Shown: positions 32,032-42,862 of the stretch, piece after piece
Position numbering within the stretch: position 1 is the first letter of the stretch
Layout: every line of letters starts with the position of its first letter
Origin: Puccinia triticina
Lineage: Eukaryota > Basidiomycota > Pucciniomycetes > Pucciniales > Pucciniaceae
Length of the DNA: 64,000 nucleotides
Direction: 5' to 3'
NCBI RefSeq assembly: GCF_026914185.1
Contig: NC_070571.1
Location: 372,001-436,000 of the forward strand
Translations under genes and position numbers: made by a program
The notes under the pieces: generated by a model
What the model saw: only the letters and a program-made list of their open reading frames with translations
What the model was told of the DNA's origin: nothing
Database searches by the model: none

Positions 32032-32574
32032 TATAGTGGGGTGGGCTATAGGCTATGCGGGACAGGTGAAAGCTGTGTGAAATGGCATGTGAAGGAGTGT
32101 GTGAAAGCTCAAATGGGTACGTATGTAATTTGTACTATGTAGTTGAGTGAGGAACAGGAAAACAACGGGCCAGCAGGGTCTATTTATACCCTGCGGCTAT
32201 CATGGGACATCGTCGACAAGAAGGGCGCTCCCTCAGGGAGAGCCCTGGGGGGCTCAGGGCGTAACAAGAAGAATAGAAGGTAACCAGCGAGGTATCTTAG
32301 GAACGAGCCGGAATACAACAAAGGAAACGGGCCTAAAGCCCAAACATAGAAGCACGTAAGGAGGAAAGAAGCGTAGGAAGGGGCGCCATCGTCATCTTGA
32401 GGCGGAGGCGCTTGTCGTAGGAATACCCAAGACTGTTTTCAGGGCAAGGGTGAGGTTGGAGCCCGCCGGAAGGGCGGAGAATCCTGAAACAAGGTGAAGG
32501 CCCAAGCCCATTGGGAGAGCAAGGGCCAGGTGAACCATGGAGCCTTTTGTCCGGGTGTCATGGACACGGCTACA
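32032..32574 (-). repeat. 3' LTR of gypsy G
   Basis: 543 bp, (T)ATAG(T)GGGGTGGGC...CGGCTACA on the plus strand. Differs from the other LTR at roughly a dozen sites. The small frame near 32147-32359 is present in both LTRs. Confidence 0.85.
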
Positions 32575-32594
32575 ACCATCCCCCCCCCCCCCCT
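32575..32594 (-). other. polypurine tract of gypsy G
   Basis: On the minus strand a run of 14 G then ATGGT directly before the 3' LTR (TGTAGCC), the expected plus-strand primer. The G run overlaps the end of the integrase frame. Confidence 0.6.
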
Positions 32595-34161
32595 AAGGAG
32601 GGGAGGTCCCATCCCCGGAAGATGCTGAGGGTTCCAAAGGATTTGCCGCAGCAAAGCGGCCGGTAATCTTGATCCGGGACTTCGGTGGCGGAAGTTTGAC
32701 AACCGATTTGGTCTTCTTGATAAGGGCCTTGGCGACACGGGCGGCCTTCTGCTTGTCTTTGAGGATGATGGCCGGAGGTGTCGACCACATGTTGTTTGGG
32801 ATGAGCGATCGCAGGGCTACCGGTCGGAGATTGTTGCCGTTTACTGGTCGGGAGTAATCATCGCCGTTTTGATCCTGTAGGATGTACACATTATTTTCAA
32901 GGACCCTCTTAATCTCAAAAGGTCCAAACCAACGCGCCTGTCCCTTGGTATGGGACTCGTTGCGCAGCTTGACGGCTTGGCCGACCACGAAGGAAGCAAA
33001 ATCCCTGGCGAACTTGGTCTTGCTGTCAAAGGCGGCCTTGTTACGTTCAGCTCGGACGGCCGTTTGGCCCAAAGCCTCAAGGCGAATCTTATTGATCTCG
33101 CCAATGCAAGCACGCAGCTTTTCCTCTCCAGGGAGAGCTGCATCAGATGCTAATGCTGGAACTGGCTCACAGGCAAGTTGCGGTTTAACTCCATAAGTGA
33201 GTTCAAAAGGTGAAAACCCACTGCTATCGCTCACATGTATGCGCGTGGAGAATAAAGCTGCCGGTAAAAAGTCCTCCCATTTGGAGGGATCACCGGTTTT
33301 GTTGAGTCGGAACAAAGCGGCCTCCAAGATGCCGTTGTAACGCTTGCATTTGCCATTTGTCCGGGGGTGGTAGCCCAAAGTGTTGAGTTTGCTGATCTTG
33401 CCAGCTTTGAGGAAGCTAGTCAAGACTTTAGCTAGGAAGTTATCTCCTCTGTCAGTCAGGAATTCCCGTGGTAAACCAAACGGGGTGATGACGTGATTGA
33501 GGAGTGCCTCCGCAATGGCCGTCGCTGTCGCTTCCTTCATGGGGATAGCGATTGGCCAAGACGTACAGTGCTCAATTATCGTCAAGATCCACGTATACTT
33601 ATTAGCGTAGCTCTCCGGCATGGAGATAAAGTCGGCGGCCCAACGTTCAAAAGAGCCAACTGCCGGGAGGGGGATCTGCGGTCCCGTCTCCTGGGATTTG
33701 TGCGCTCGCTCGTGGATCTGACAAGAAGAGCACGTACGAATGTAGTTTTTGACATCCTCATATCGTCGAGGCCACCAACCGCGCCCACGGAGGAGCTGCA
33801 GGGTACAATCCCTGCCACGATGGCCCATATTATCGTGCAGCTGGGTAAGAAGGGCAAAACGGTGAGGGAAAGCGATGAACAGTGATCGCTCCTTCAGCCC
33901 TGGCCGGCCCAGATACATCAGGGTCTTGGCTATGGGATTGTATTCAAAAATCTCGGCAGAATCTTCTGCCCGTTTAACAAGACCTTCCGGGACATCGTCC
34001 GGCACCGGTCGGCCATCCTTCAGGTAGGGAATAATCAAAGGCCAGTCAGTTTCATGGAACTTATTGCCTATCTCATCAATCAAGGCTAAGTCTGCGCGGC
34101 GCGATAATGCATCCGGCACAAAGTTTTCGCAACCTTTTTTGTATTTTACTTTTATATCCAT
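32593..34161 (-). pseudogene. pol: gypsy G integrase
   Basis: Zinc finger HDNMGHRGRD...CSSCQIHERA (about 33820-33700). Core: first D in WAADFI, second D in LTDRGDNF. The third position reads NGKCKRYNGIL where NGQVERFN is usual, so the catalytic Glu is Lys. C-terminal part RWFGPFEIKRVLENNVYIL is a GPF-type module; no chromodomain seen. The start of this piece follows a TGA at about 34162-34164 that ends the RT frame (RIDEF stop EMDIKVKY). Confidence 0.85.
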
Positions 34162-34164
34162 TTC

Positions 34165-35852
34165 TCAAAACTCATCTATCCGTTGGATGAGGCGAGGCGT
34201 CGGTAGTTTTTGGGTTGCGAGGTATTGGAGAGAGGCGTAATCAGTGTACACCACGGTCGTGGCGACGGCCCCCTCGAGATAAATCTTCCACTTCCTCCAA
34301 GCATGGAGGATGGCCAACAATTCTCTTTCCTGCGCTGGATAGCCGCGCTGTGCAGAATTGAGCTTACAAGACTCGAACGCGACTGGATGGGGCTTCTTGT
34401 CTTCGGCAGTTTGCAGTAGGACCGCGCCAACAGCGTAGTCGGATGCGTCCGTCTTGATAGTGAAGGGTTTGTTCAGGTCCGGCATGATTAATACCGGCGC
34501 AGAAGTTAAGGCCTGTTTTAGCAATTTAAATGCGACCTCGTGGACAGGTAACCACGAAATCGCTTGCCGTTTGGTAACATTACCGGCGGTCAAGTCATGG
34601 AGAGGCGAAGCTAACTTGGCAAAAAAATTTACGTAGCGCCTGTAGTAGCCGCTCAGTCCCAGAAAAGAGTGCACATCATGGACCGTTGCTAGGCGCGGCC
34701 ACTCATTGATGGCATCGAGTTTGTCCTGCATCGGACGGATGGAGTTATGAGAGACAATGTGTCCAACGAATTGAATTTCAGTCTGGCCAAAGGAACACTT
34801 GGCGCCGCTGCACTTGAGCTCCTCCCGGCGGAGGACCTCGAAGACTTTCCGCACATGCTGCAAATGTTCGTCTTCATCTTTAGAGTAGATCAAGATGTCG
34901 TCCAAGTAGACTTGGACGAACACATCAATGAACTCACAAAGTATATGCGTCATCATACGCTGAAAAGTGCTGGGTGCATTCACCAGCCAGAATGGCATAA
35001 CAAGCCATTTGTAGTGCCCGTATTTCGTGCCAAAGGCAGTACGCGGCACATCCTTCTCGGCGATTTTCATTTGGCGAAATCCTTGTTGGAGGTCCACCTT
35101 TGAGAAGTCGCACGCTCCTCGGAGCGAATCAAAACACTCTTGAATCAAAGGAATGGGATGGCGGTCTTTCTTCGTGACCGCGTTCAGAGCCCGGTAGTCT
35201 ACACACAGACGAAGTTTACCCGAGTTGGGATTTTTAGCAAAAAGGATGGGGGATGACCAGGCAGAAGTGGAAGGCCAAATAAATCCAGCTTTTTGTAACT
35301 TAGCTAGTCTATCTTTCAATTCCCCCAGCAGCATTGGCAACATCTGCCTGACCGGTTGGTATACCGGCTTAGCGTCGCCCGTGTCAATCAGGTGTTCAAT
35401 CACCCTTTCGCAATCTGTAGCCTGCTCTAGCTCATCAAACAGGGAAGAAAACTTGTTTGTCAGCGTGATGAGTTTGCCTTTTAAAGGCCCGTCAGCGGGG
35501 AAAGTCAATGGGAGTTGTGAAGTAGGCTCCTCTCGAGGGCCCAAAACTGTACCATCTGAGATCAGGTTGAGGTAGCAGTTTGTTGCGAACGCTGCTGCCC
35601 GACGCCGAATTTGTTCCTTTGATAGCGTATGCTCGCCCTCCTCTGTTATAGATAACAGAGCGTGAGCTGAGATGGGTGCTAGTGAGGAGGAAGTGGGAAA
35701 AAATGAGACGTGTTTAGTATCAACATCGCGGAGGACCCATTCATTGGTCCCCCAGTTGGTGGAGACTACATGCTCCGCAATCCAGTCCCGGCCTAGTATT
35801 AGGTCAAAGGAAGATAAGGGGGCTACTTGGCATGTGATTATCATGCCGACGC
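34165..35852 (-). pseudogene. pol: gypsy G protease end, RT and RNase H
   Basis: Minus strand: protease end LILGRDWIAEH (about 35790); RT with PVRQMLPMLLGELKDRL, SPILFAKNPNSGKLRLCVDY, MPFWLVNAPSTFQRMM (Trp where Gly is normal) and YLDDILIYSKDEDEH (about 34890); then RNase H FTIKTDASDYAVGAVLL (about 34460) and YTDYASLQYL. It ends at a TGA before the integrase part. Upstream it is cut by MITE 1 at 35860. Collinear with Ty3/gypsy Pol. Confidence 0.9.
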
Positions 35853-35859
35853 CTTCAAA

Positions 35860-36427
35860 CAGCGGTGGGCAGATACGTTACCCATCTGGGTAACGCTGCC
35901 CGTAACGTAACTAATTACGTTACGTTATCGCCTAGTTACGGATAACTGGGGGAGCGAGTACGTTACCCAATTCAAATATGGGGGTAACGCAGGACCAGTT
36001 ACGATAACGGGTATCGTAACTGTACTACTTATTCGTTATCCAGTGCCTTGAACAATGTGATATAGTCGAGTCAGCAGGGGTCAGTCTGGTGCCTGCTGCC
36101 TCTGCTGCGCTCCGCGCGTTCAATTCCCCGCTTTGTCGCTCATTAATCAAGGCTTTTTGGACCCCGGTTCCCACCAGGACCATAAAAGCGCTGTATTTTA
36201 AGTTACGGGTATCGTAACGCGCCAAATTTAAGTTACGGGTGCAGTAATCACCACACCGGTACGTTATTGGGGCTGTAAAAACTGGCATAGGAAATTTAGT
36301 TACAGTACGTTACTTTACTTGCATAGTGGGGTTACATTATCCAAAACAAAGCAAATTGGATATTCAAAAAAGTTACGGTATCCAAAATGACCACCGTAAT
36401 GTACCGTAACGTATCTGCCCACCGCTG
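35860..36427. mobile_element. MITE 1, GTAACG-rich, 7-bp duplication
   Basis: Ends CAGCGGTGGGCAGATACGTT and mirror, at least 22 bp. Duplication CTTCAAA (35853-35859, 36428-36434). Removal restores the gypsy G protease frame (CFEGVGMIITC). The interior is saturated with GTTACG/CGTAAC. No coding. Ends resemble hAT, but the duplication is 7 bp, not 8. Confidence 0.85.
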
Positions 36428-36524
36428 CTTCAAAGCAAAGAGGAACCTCCGCGGTTTTGTTGTTCTTAATAACATTGCCGAAGGCTCCGAACACCTCAAA
36501 AGTGTCCTTAGAGGTGGTTAAAAC
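36428..36524 (-). pseudogene. gypsy G protease middle piece
   Basis: Minus strand reads TTSKDTFEVFGAFGNVIKNN between copia F and MITE 1, in frame with both sides after removal of the insertions. Confidence 0.8.
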
Positions 36525-36866
36525 TGTTAGAGTATGGTATGCACTTATGCGGAAAACTAGGCTTTGTCATCTATGTACTTCCCTTATATGTACATAGACC
36601 ATAACCTAGTCGGTGACAGGTACCAACCTTAACTGTCACCGACGCGCACGTATAGTTCCGGCCCTCACGTGCCCGGGATCCTTTCTCTTTTCCTCACCGA
36701 GATTGGATACCCGGGACCGACACGTGAGAGCTGACCCACCGCCGGACTGTACTGTGCAGGTTAATTCATCATGATTAGCAATCCTCACCGAGATTGGATA
36801 CCCGGGACCGACACGTGAGAGCTGACCCACCGCCGGACTGTACTGTGCAGTTTCCGAGCCTTCATA
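36525..36866 (+). repeat. 5' LTR of copia F
   Basis: TGTTAGAG...CCTTCATA. Contains two direct copies of a block of about 73 bp starting CCTCACCGAGATTGGATACC. Confidence 0.9.
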
Positions 36867-36885
36867 GGTTAAAAGCCGGCTCATC
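36867..36885 (+). other. primer site resembling a tRNA-Lys(UUU) anticodon arm
   Basis: GGTTAAAAGCCGG follows the LTR; its complement CCGGCTTTTAACC has the CTTTTAA loop of tRNA-Lys(UUU) with its stem bases and would end at nt 40, the same end point as in copia D. Confidence 0.55.
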
Positions 36886-37037
36886 TAAGGTTCACGTCGT
36901 CTAAGGAAAAGTTTTTCAATCTTTGGGAGGTCGGAGAAAAATATCAGGTTCAACTTCAGGAAAAATATCAGGAATAAAATAAAAAAAATTAGGTTTTTCA
37001 AAGGATAACTCGCCTGGAAAGCTTTACACCGACCGCC

Positions 37038-40000
37038 ATGGCAGCAAATCAGAATGACGTGCTTGCCGATCTGCAACGCCAAATGGCAGATATGACTGCG
37101 GAGCTAAACCGCCTCAAAGCATCCCAACCCCAAGAAGAAGATGCCGTTGCGGCCGCCGTTCGAGCTCAGGAGCATCGCCAGGGAGCTATACTTGCGAGCT
37201 TCCTAAAATCGCCTCTGAAACTTCACAAGGAGGTGAACCCCGATCACGTTGTCCTCTCGTTCAACTCGGCGAACTGGGCGCAATGGGAGGAATCAATTGA
37301 TGGGACTCTTCAGTATGCGTTCTCGTTAACTGAGTCGATGATAAAGAAATCTAACAATTTCACCGACCTGGCCACCGAGTACAACCACGCAATTTCGAGC
37401 TTGATGCGCAACACTATCGAGAAATCTTTGCTCGGTATCATCAAGGCGGCGGGACACAAAACCGCAAAGGCAATCTTCGAAGCCTTGAAATTGAAATGTG
37501 AGAGGTCGGATCGCCGACATAAAATCGACCTGTTGACAACCCTGTTGGAACTAGCAAATGACCGGGGTTTGGCGAATGAAGTCACAGTCTCAGCTTGGGC
37601 GAAAGTCAATACTGAACTGGAACAATCGAAAGTCACCGTCGATGAGCTCGTCGGTATCCTGCTGCAGATGACATACAAGCCTGCCGCCGGGACCAAACTG
37701 ACGAAATTCGAATTCACTGTTGATCAAAACCTGAATGAGAAGAAATCACCGTCATTTGCCGATGTCGCAACCGTCATTCAATCAGCGTCTGGGAAGGTCA
37801 TCAAGAAACAGTCCGATCCCATACCAATGGAAATCAATCGTATCCAAGCTTTCAACCAGCGATCGAAGGAGAAGTACGTGACCCCCCAACGCCGTAACTC
37901 GATGGACAAGTCGGCCAAGCTCAATCACCCTCGTTTTTCGGTCGAGCGAGCCGAGTACTACAAAGGAAAGGGTCAGACTCCGGAACAAGAGCGACGCTGG
38001 GGAACGGAATGCGCTTACTGCAGTGAAGATGGCCATTGGTTCGCCGACTGCTCCGAATTCTGGCGAGCGGTGGCGATGAAACAAATCAAACCGCCACCTG
38101 CGGATTTCGAGTCGAAAGGATCGAAGTACATACCTCCTCGCCGGTCAGAGCATCACGTCCGCAAGGTAGCTTTCCCGAACTTGACCGAAGGCGTCCTCCT
38201 GGACTCAGGAGCTTCTGCTCATGTGAGTGGAAGATCCAGCTTGTTCGAACCGACTCGCAAGCTGACGACTCCTCGTACATTCTATCTTGCTGTGACCGAC
38301 TGCAACGTGACTGTATCCGACGTCGGCAGGGTAACGATTCCAACACCAGCGGGCAAGATCACGATTGAGGATGTATATTTCGTCCCCGGAGTAGATGGTA
38401 TCATTTTGTCGACGGGGAGATTAATTGCGTCGGGCTGGAAGCTAGAGTACAAGGGCACAGAAGCAACATTATTAGACCCCTGTAATAATCGATACCCCAC
38501 TCTGTTCCACAATTATTGCTGGTCTTTAGAAACTGTTCCGAATTCTGTTAAGATCAATAAAATCACACAATTACCTTCTTTCGATCCGTACATCTGGCAC
38601 ATCCGCCTGGGTCATGCATCTGATGACGTCGTCAAACAATACCTGAAGTCCAACTACCCTGAGGTGAAAATAAAATGGTCAGCGTTTTTTTGTGACCGCT
38701 GTGCGAAGTCGAAAAGCACAAACAAAAAATTGATGGGCGTTGAATCTCAAATATGTCGGGAAAAACCTCTGGACCTCATGGTATCTGATGTAGCGGGGCC
38801 GTTTGAAACGGATCTTCATGGCATGAGGTATAGCATCACGCTTAGAGATCATGCCAGCACGTTTTCCTTCATTGGGTCGATTGAGCGGAAGTCGGACGTA
38901 CCGGAAAAGATTATGTCCTGGTTGGCGCACATCAAGAATTATTTTGGACGATATCCGAGTCACGTTTGATGTGATAACGCTCCTGAATATGTCCAAAGCC
39001 TTCGAAAGCGTCTAGAGCCGATTGGTGTGAAGACTGCTCCGAGTGCCCCCTATACACCGCAACAAAACGGCGAAGCTGAGCGATTGAACCGGACCATTGG
39101 CGATATGGCGCGGACGATGCTTCATGAGAGCGGTCTCCCTCGACGTTTTTGGAGCTATGCCTGGTCGACGGCAGGACATATTCATAACCAATTGCCGAAC
39201 TCTAGGTCATCTGGAAAATCCCCGATCGAACTGTTCTATGGTATCAAGGCAAACCCTGATGTACTCTACCCTTTCGGAGCGAAAGCGTTGATCCACATCC
39301 CGAACGAGAGGAGGAAAAAGCTCGATGAGCGAGCCCAAGAAGCAGTGCTGATTGGTTATCCGGATGCCGGGGCCGGTTGGCTGTTCTTCTCGCCGAGGGA
39401 ACGTCGCGCTATCCACTCCACTGCAGCTATCTTCCCTGATTTCCAGAATCTGCCGGTAAAGAAACAGGTTAAGAAATCTGACCTAGATTTTGTCCTTAAC
39501 CAGATCATATTAAGACTTGGTGATGAAAAGACTGACGTAATCGCTGCGGAAGAGGCGGAACAGTTGCGGAACCTGGAAATTGGACCAGAAATTGACTTAC
39601 CGAAAACCATCAAGATGGCGCTGGCGGGACTGGATGCGGAATCGTGGAAGGCGGCGGCGCGGTACGAGATGGACAAGTTCGAGGAGCTGGACGTATGGGA
39701 AGCTGTTGATCCTTTCAAGGGGATGAAAGTGTTGGGTGCACGCTGGGTTTTCTCGCTGAAAAGACGGCCGGATGGGTCGATTGAAAAATTTCGCGCTTGT
39801 TACGTGGCGAAAGGATTTAATCAGCAAATGGGGGTCGATTGCAATGAAACTTATGCGCCAAAAGCGTCACTGAACACATTGCGCCTTTTGATTTCCATGG
39901 CGAACAAATTCCGCTTACCTACGGCCACTTTCGACGTTAGCTCCGCCTATCTGTACAGCCCTATCGAAGAGGATGTTTACGTCCAGCCGCCGGTCGAAAT

Positions 40001-41105
40001 CATGCCGCACCTGAAAGGAAGAGTCATGAAATTAAAAAAAGCCCTTTATGGAACCAAGCAGGCTGCGAGGTGCTGGTGGAAGTTTTTCAAGCACACCGTC
40101 GAGAAGTTGGGTTTTGAAGCAAGTGAAATCGAACCCTCACTTTACCTCTTCCAAAAAGATTCCGGTTTTGTGATTATCTGGCTCCACGTCGATGACGGTT
40201 TTGCCATGGCGTCGAGTCAACTGCTCCTGGATCAGCTGCGAGATGGGATGACGAAAGAACTGGAAATCAAATGGTCGGCGAAAGTGGAACGCCTGGTCGG
40301 GATCAACATCAAGCAAAAGTCAGGAGAGGTGCTTCTGGACCAGTCACAAATGGCTACAAAGATTGTAGAGAAATATAAGCGGACCAACTACCTGAAAACA
40401 AGTCCCCTTACTGATGAAACTCTGGAAATCTCGACTGACGACCCTATTGACGCGACGGAATACCGATCAGTAATTGGTTCTTTGATGTATTTGTCGAGCG
40501 GTACGCGCCCGGACATTTCATATCCGGTGAATCTCTTAGCCCGTTTTTGCTCGAACCCGAATGAAGCGCACTGGAAATCCTTGGACTGTTTGATCGGCTA
40601 CGTGAGGAAAACTGTGGGGAAGCGGCTGGCGTATCGTGGAAAGGGGGACGGTCTGACACTTTGGACGGATGCGAATTGGGGGGGAGAGCACGAAAGGTCA
40701 ACGACGGGATATGCGATGACATATTTTGGTGATGTCATTGCCTGGGGTTCTCGGCAGCAAACGGTGGTGGCGCTATCGACATGCGCGGCAGAATATGTGG
40801 CCCTCTCAGAAGGATCCCAGCAACTGGCCCATATGATGAATATCCTGGAAGATCTTCAACAATATCCTCAAACTTCGATCCATGTTGACAATGAAGCAGC
40901 TATTTTAATTGCAACAGATAACACCTCAAAGAAAAAAACAAAGTATCTCCAACGGGCCTTTTATTTTGTTAACGACCTAATTTGCGCAAATGACATCAAA
41001 CTGCAGTGGACTAGTACATTGGATCAATTGGCGGATGTGTTCACAAAACGGCTCGGCGCGACGAAGATGCTGGAGGCGGGGATTAAGTTGGGATTAACCG
41101 GGTAG
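37038..41105 (+). pseudogene. copia F Gag-Pol polyprotein
   Basis: Gag with a predicted coiled coil at 5-35 (LQRQMADMTAELNRLKASQP) and knuckle CAYCSEDGHWFADC (about 38010). Protease LLDSGASAHVSG (38198). Pre-integrase finger WHIRLGHASDD...CDRCAKSK (38598). Integrase D in MVSDVAGP (38778), second D in CDNAPEY (about 38973), E in GEAERLNRT (39070). RT WVFSLKRRPDG, FDVSSAYLYSPI, HVDDGFA (about 40190). RNase H LWTDANWGGEHERST (40660), LSTCAAEYVALSE, DNEAAI. ATG 37038 has a good CCATGG context. The only break is TGA 38967-38969 where Arg is expected before the second catalytic Asp (CGA to TGA). Confidence 0.92.
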
Positions 41106-41127
41106 TTTTCGCATGCGTGGGAGGGGG

Positions 41128-41469
41128 TGTTAGAGTATGGTATGCACTTATGCGGAAAACTAGGCTTTGTCATCTATGTACTTCCCTTATATGTACATAG
41201 ACCATAACCTAGTCGGTGACAGGTACCAACCTTAACTGTCACCGACGCGCACGTATAGTTCCGGCCCTCACGTGCCCAGGATCCTTTCTCTTTTCCTCAC
41301 CGAGATTGGATACCCGGGACCGACACGTGAGAGCTGACCCACCGCCGGACTGTACTGTGCAGGTTAGTTCATCATGATTAGCAATCCTCACCGAGATTGG
41401 ATACCCGGGACCAACACGTGAGAGCTGACCCACCGCCGGACTGTACTGTGCAGTTTCCAAGCCTTCATG
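41128..41469 (+). repeat. 3' LTR of copia F
   Basis: 342 bp, same structure as the 5' LTR with about five substitutions. Confidence 0.9.
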
Positions 41470-41566
41470 AAAACCAAACCTCTTTCACTCACAAGTTTGG
41501 CAGACACATAAGACAAACCAGCGCCTGTGTCCAGGAGGAGCCTGGTCAGGCACCCCGCCACTGTGT
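41470..41566 (-). pseudogene. gypsy G protease active-site piece
   Basis: Minus strand reads TVAGCLTRLLLDTGAGLSYV, with the catalytic DTG near 41520. It lies between MITE 2 (right) and copia F (left); both insertions interrupt the same domain. Confidence 0.85.
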
Positions 41567-41794
41567 CAACAATGGGAGGTTACGCTACCCGTAACGGTAG
41601 CGTAACAAAAACGTAACGGAATCCTTGCCGTTATCGTTACCATGACGACGGCAAAGCTTCTGTTACATTTTCTTTAATTTTTTTCCCTCTCTTCCTAGCT
41701 TAGTTACGTTATCCCTTGCAATTATAGGAGGATAACCTGCGCAAAAAAGGGGAGTTTTCCCCCTTTTAGGGCATTTTGACCTCTGGTAATGCGG

Positions 41795-42630
41795 TGTGGA
41801 ACTCCGACCGGTGCTGGCCGGCGGCAGTTACTTGAAGGGATGAGTGCGCCTAAACGCTGCCTTCACGGTGGTCCGGGAAAATCCTAGGATTCGAGGTTGA
41901 TAGCGGAAGTGGGGGGGGGATTTATTGAGGGGCGATGAGGGGTAGATCCTCGTCGGCGGGAGTGTAAAGGTTTTGTTGATTTAAGGAAGGGAAAACTAAG
42001 AAGGTTTGGCGAACTACGCCAGGGATAGTGATCTCAAAAAGTTTCCGAAGAAAGGTTTGGCGATGGGCTGAGAAATAACGTTCAGAAGCCTCCCGAAGAT
42101 GTCAGATTTCTAGATATAAGATTATGGAATTCCAGCCGTAAGAATTTGATGGAAACAACCGAGATGAATAATATGGTTCAGACGGGGTCCCTGCCGCCCC
42201 TTCGCCTGAGTTTGAGCCGAACTCAAACTCAAGCTCCAGGGTTTGTGACATGCTGCGGACGAGTCATCACACACCTGCGCGCCCCTGCGCGCCCTACAAC
42301 CGAGAAACAAAACCAAAAGAAAACAGAACAAAAACGCCCACAAGACCAAACAAGACCAACCCCACGCATAACCAACCATCCAAACGCGCGCCAGAAGAAA
42401 TGTAAAAGGCAGAATAAAAGAAGAAAGCACCAAACAAATCACTCAACAAACCCACAGAAATTCTGTGTTAGGACCAAGAAAAAGAAGAAAGGAAAAAGAG
42501 AATAATTCAGAAAAAAAAAGAAAAGGGGGTGGAATTCTTGAGGATGAACTTGAGGACTTGAATCTTGAGGGAGGTTTGAATTGAGTTGAAATCCTAATGC
42601 GCGCACGGCGCCACCAAAATGTTCACCACA
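41795..42630 (-). repeat. 3' LTR of gypsy E
   Basis: TGTGGAACTCCGACCGG...TGTTCACCACA. Related to the LTR of gypsy A at the start (TGTGGAACTCC) and through GCTGCC...GGTGGTCCGG. The open frame at 42122-42442 also occurs in the other LTR. Confidence 0.9.
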
Positions 42631-42644
42631 TCTCCTCCACGAAT

Positions 42645-42664
42645 GCAGTCTGTCCCTAGACTGC
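42645..42664 (-). other. hairpin next to the 3' LTR of gypsy E
   Basis: GCAGTCTGTCCCTAGACTGC; an 8-bp stem, counterpart of 2792-2811 with one compensated pair. Confidence 0.6.
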
Positions 42665-42759
42665 TCATCCTTCTCTGCGCGCTAAAAAAAACAAAAGAAT
42701 CCGGAGGAAGAATCCAGGAAAGAGGGAAGGATCCTAAAAAAGAAAAGCGCTCCCGCGGT

Positions 42760-42862
42760 GCTCACGAGTGTGGCATAAAGTAGGGTTTTCGACGAAAGCG
42801 GTAGTAGCTACCCGGGAAGTGCATACCAGGAGGGGAACTTACTTTTGGTCAGAAATGTCCCC
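42760..42862 (-). other. intron-like module M2 (end of gypsy E pol)
   Basis: GTAAGT at 42842-42837 supplies the pol stop codon (AAG TAA GT). About 80 nt to CGTGAG. GGGGA before and TTCCCC after the donor can pair. Confidence 0.55.

Larger units (their letters stand above)
36525..41469 (+). mobile_element. copia element F, one stop from intact
   Basis: 342-bp LTRs (36525-36866, 41128-41469). Duplication AAAAC (36520-36524, 41470-41474) inside the gypsy G protease. A single polyprotein frame 37038-41105 is broken only by TGA at 38967-38969. LTRs differ at about five sites, several of them CpG to CpA. PPT GTGGGAGGGGG before the 3' LTR. Confidence 0.95.

Noticed and set aside
42122..42505. Overlapping frames on both strands, repeated at 49896-50279
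   Set aside because: Identical parts of the two LTRs of gypsy E; low-complexity, no domain.
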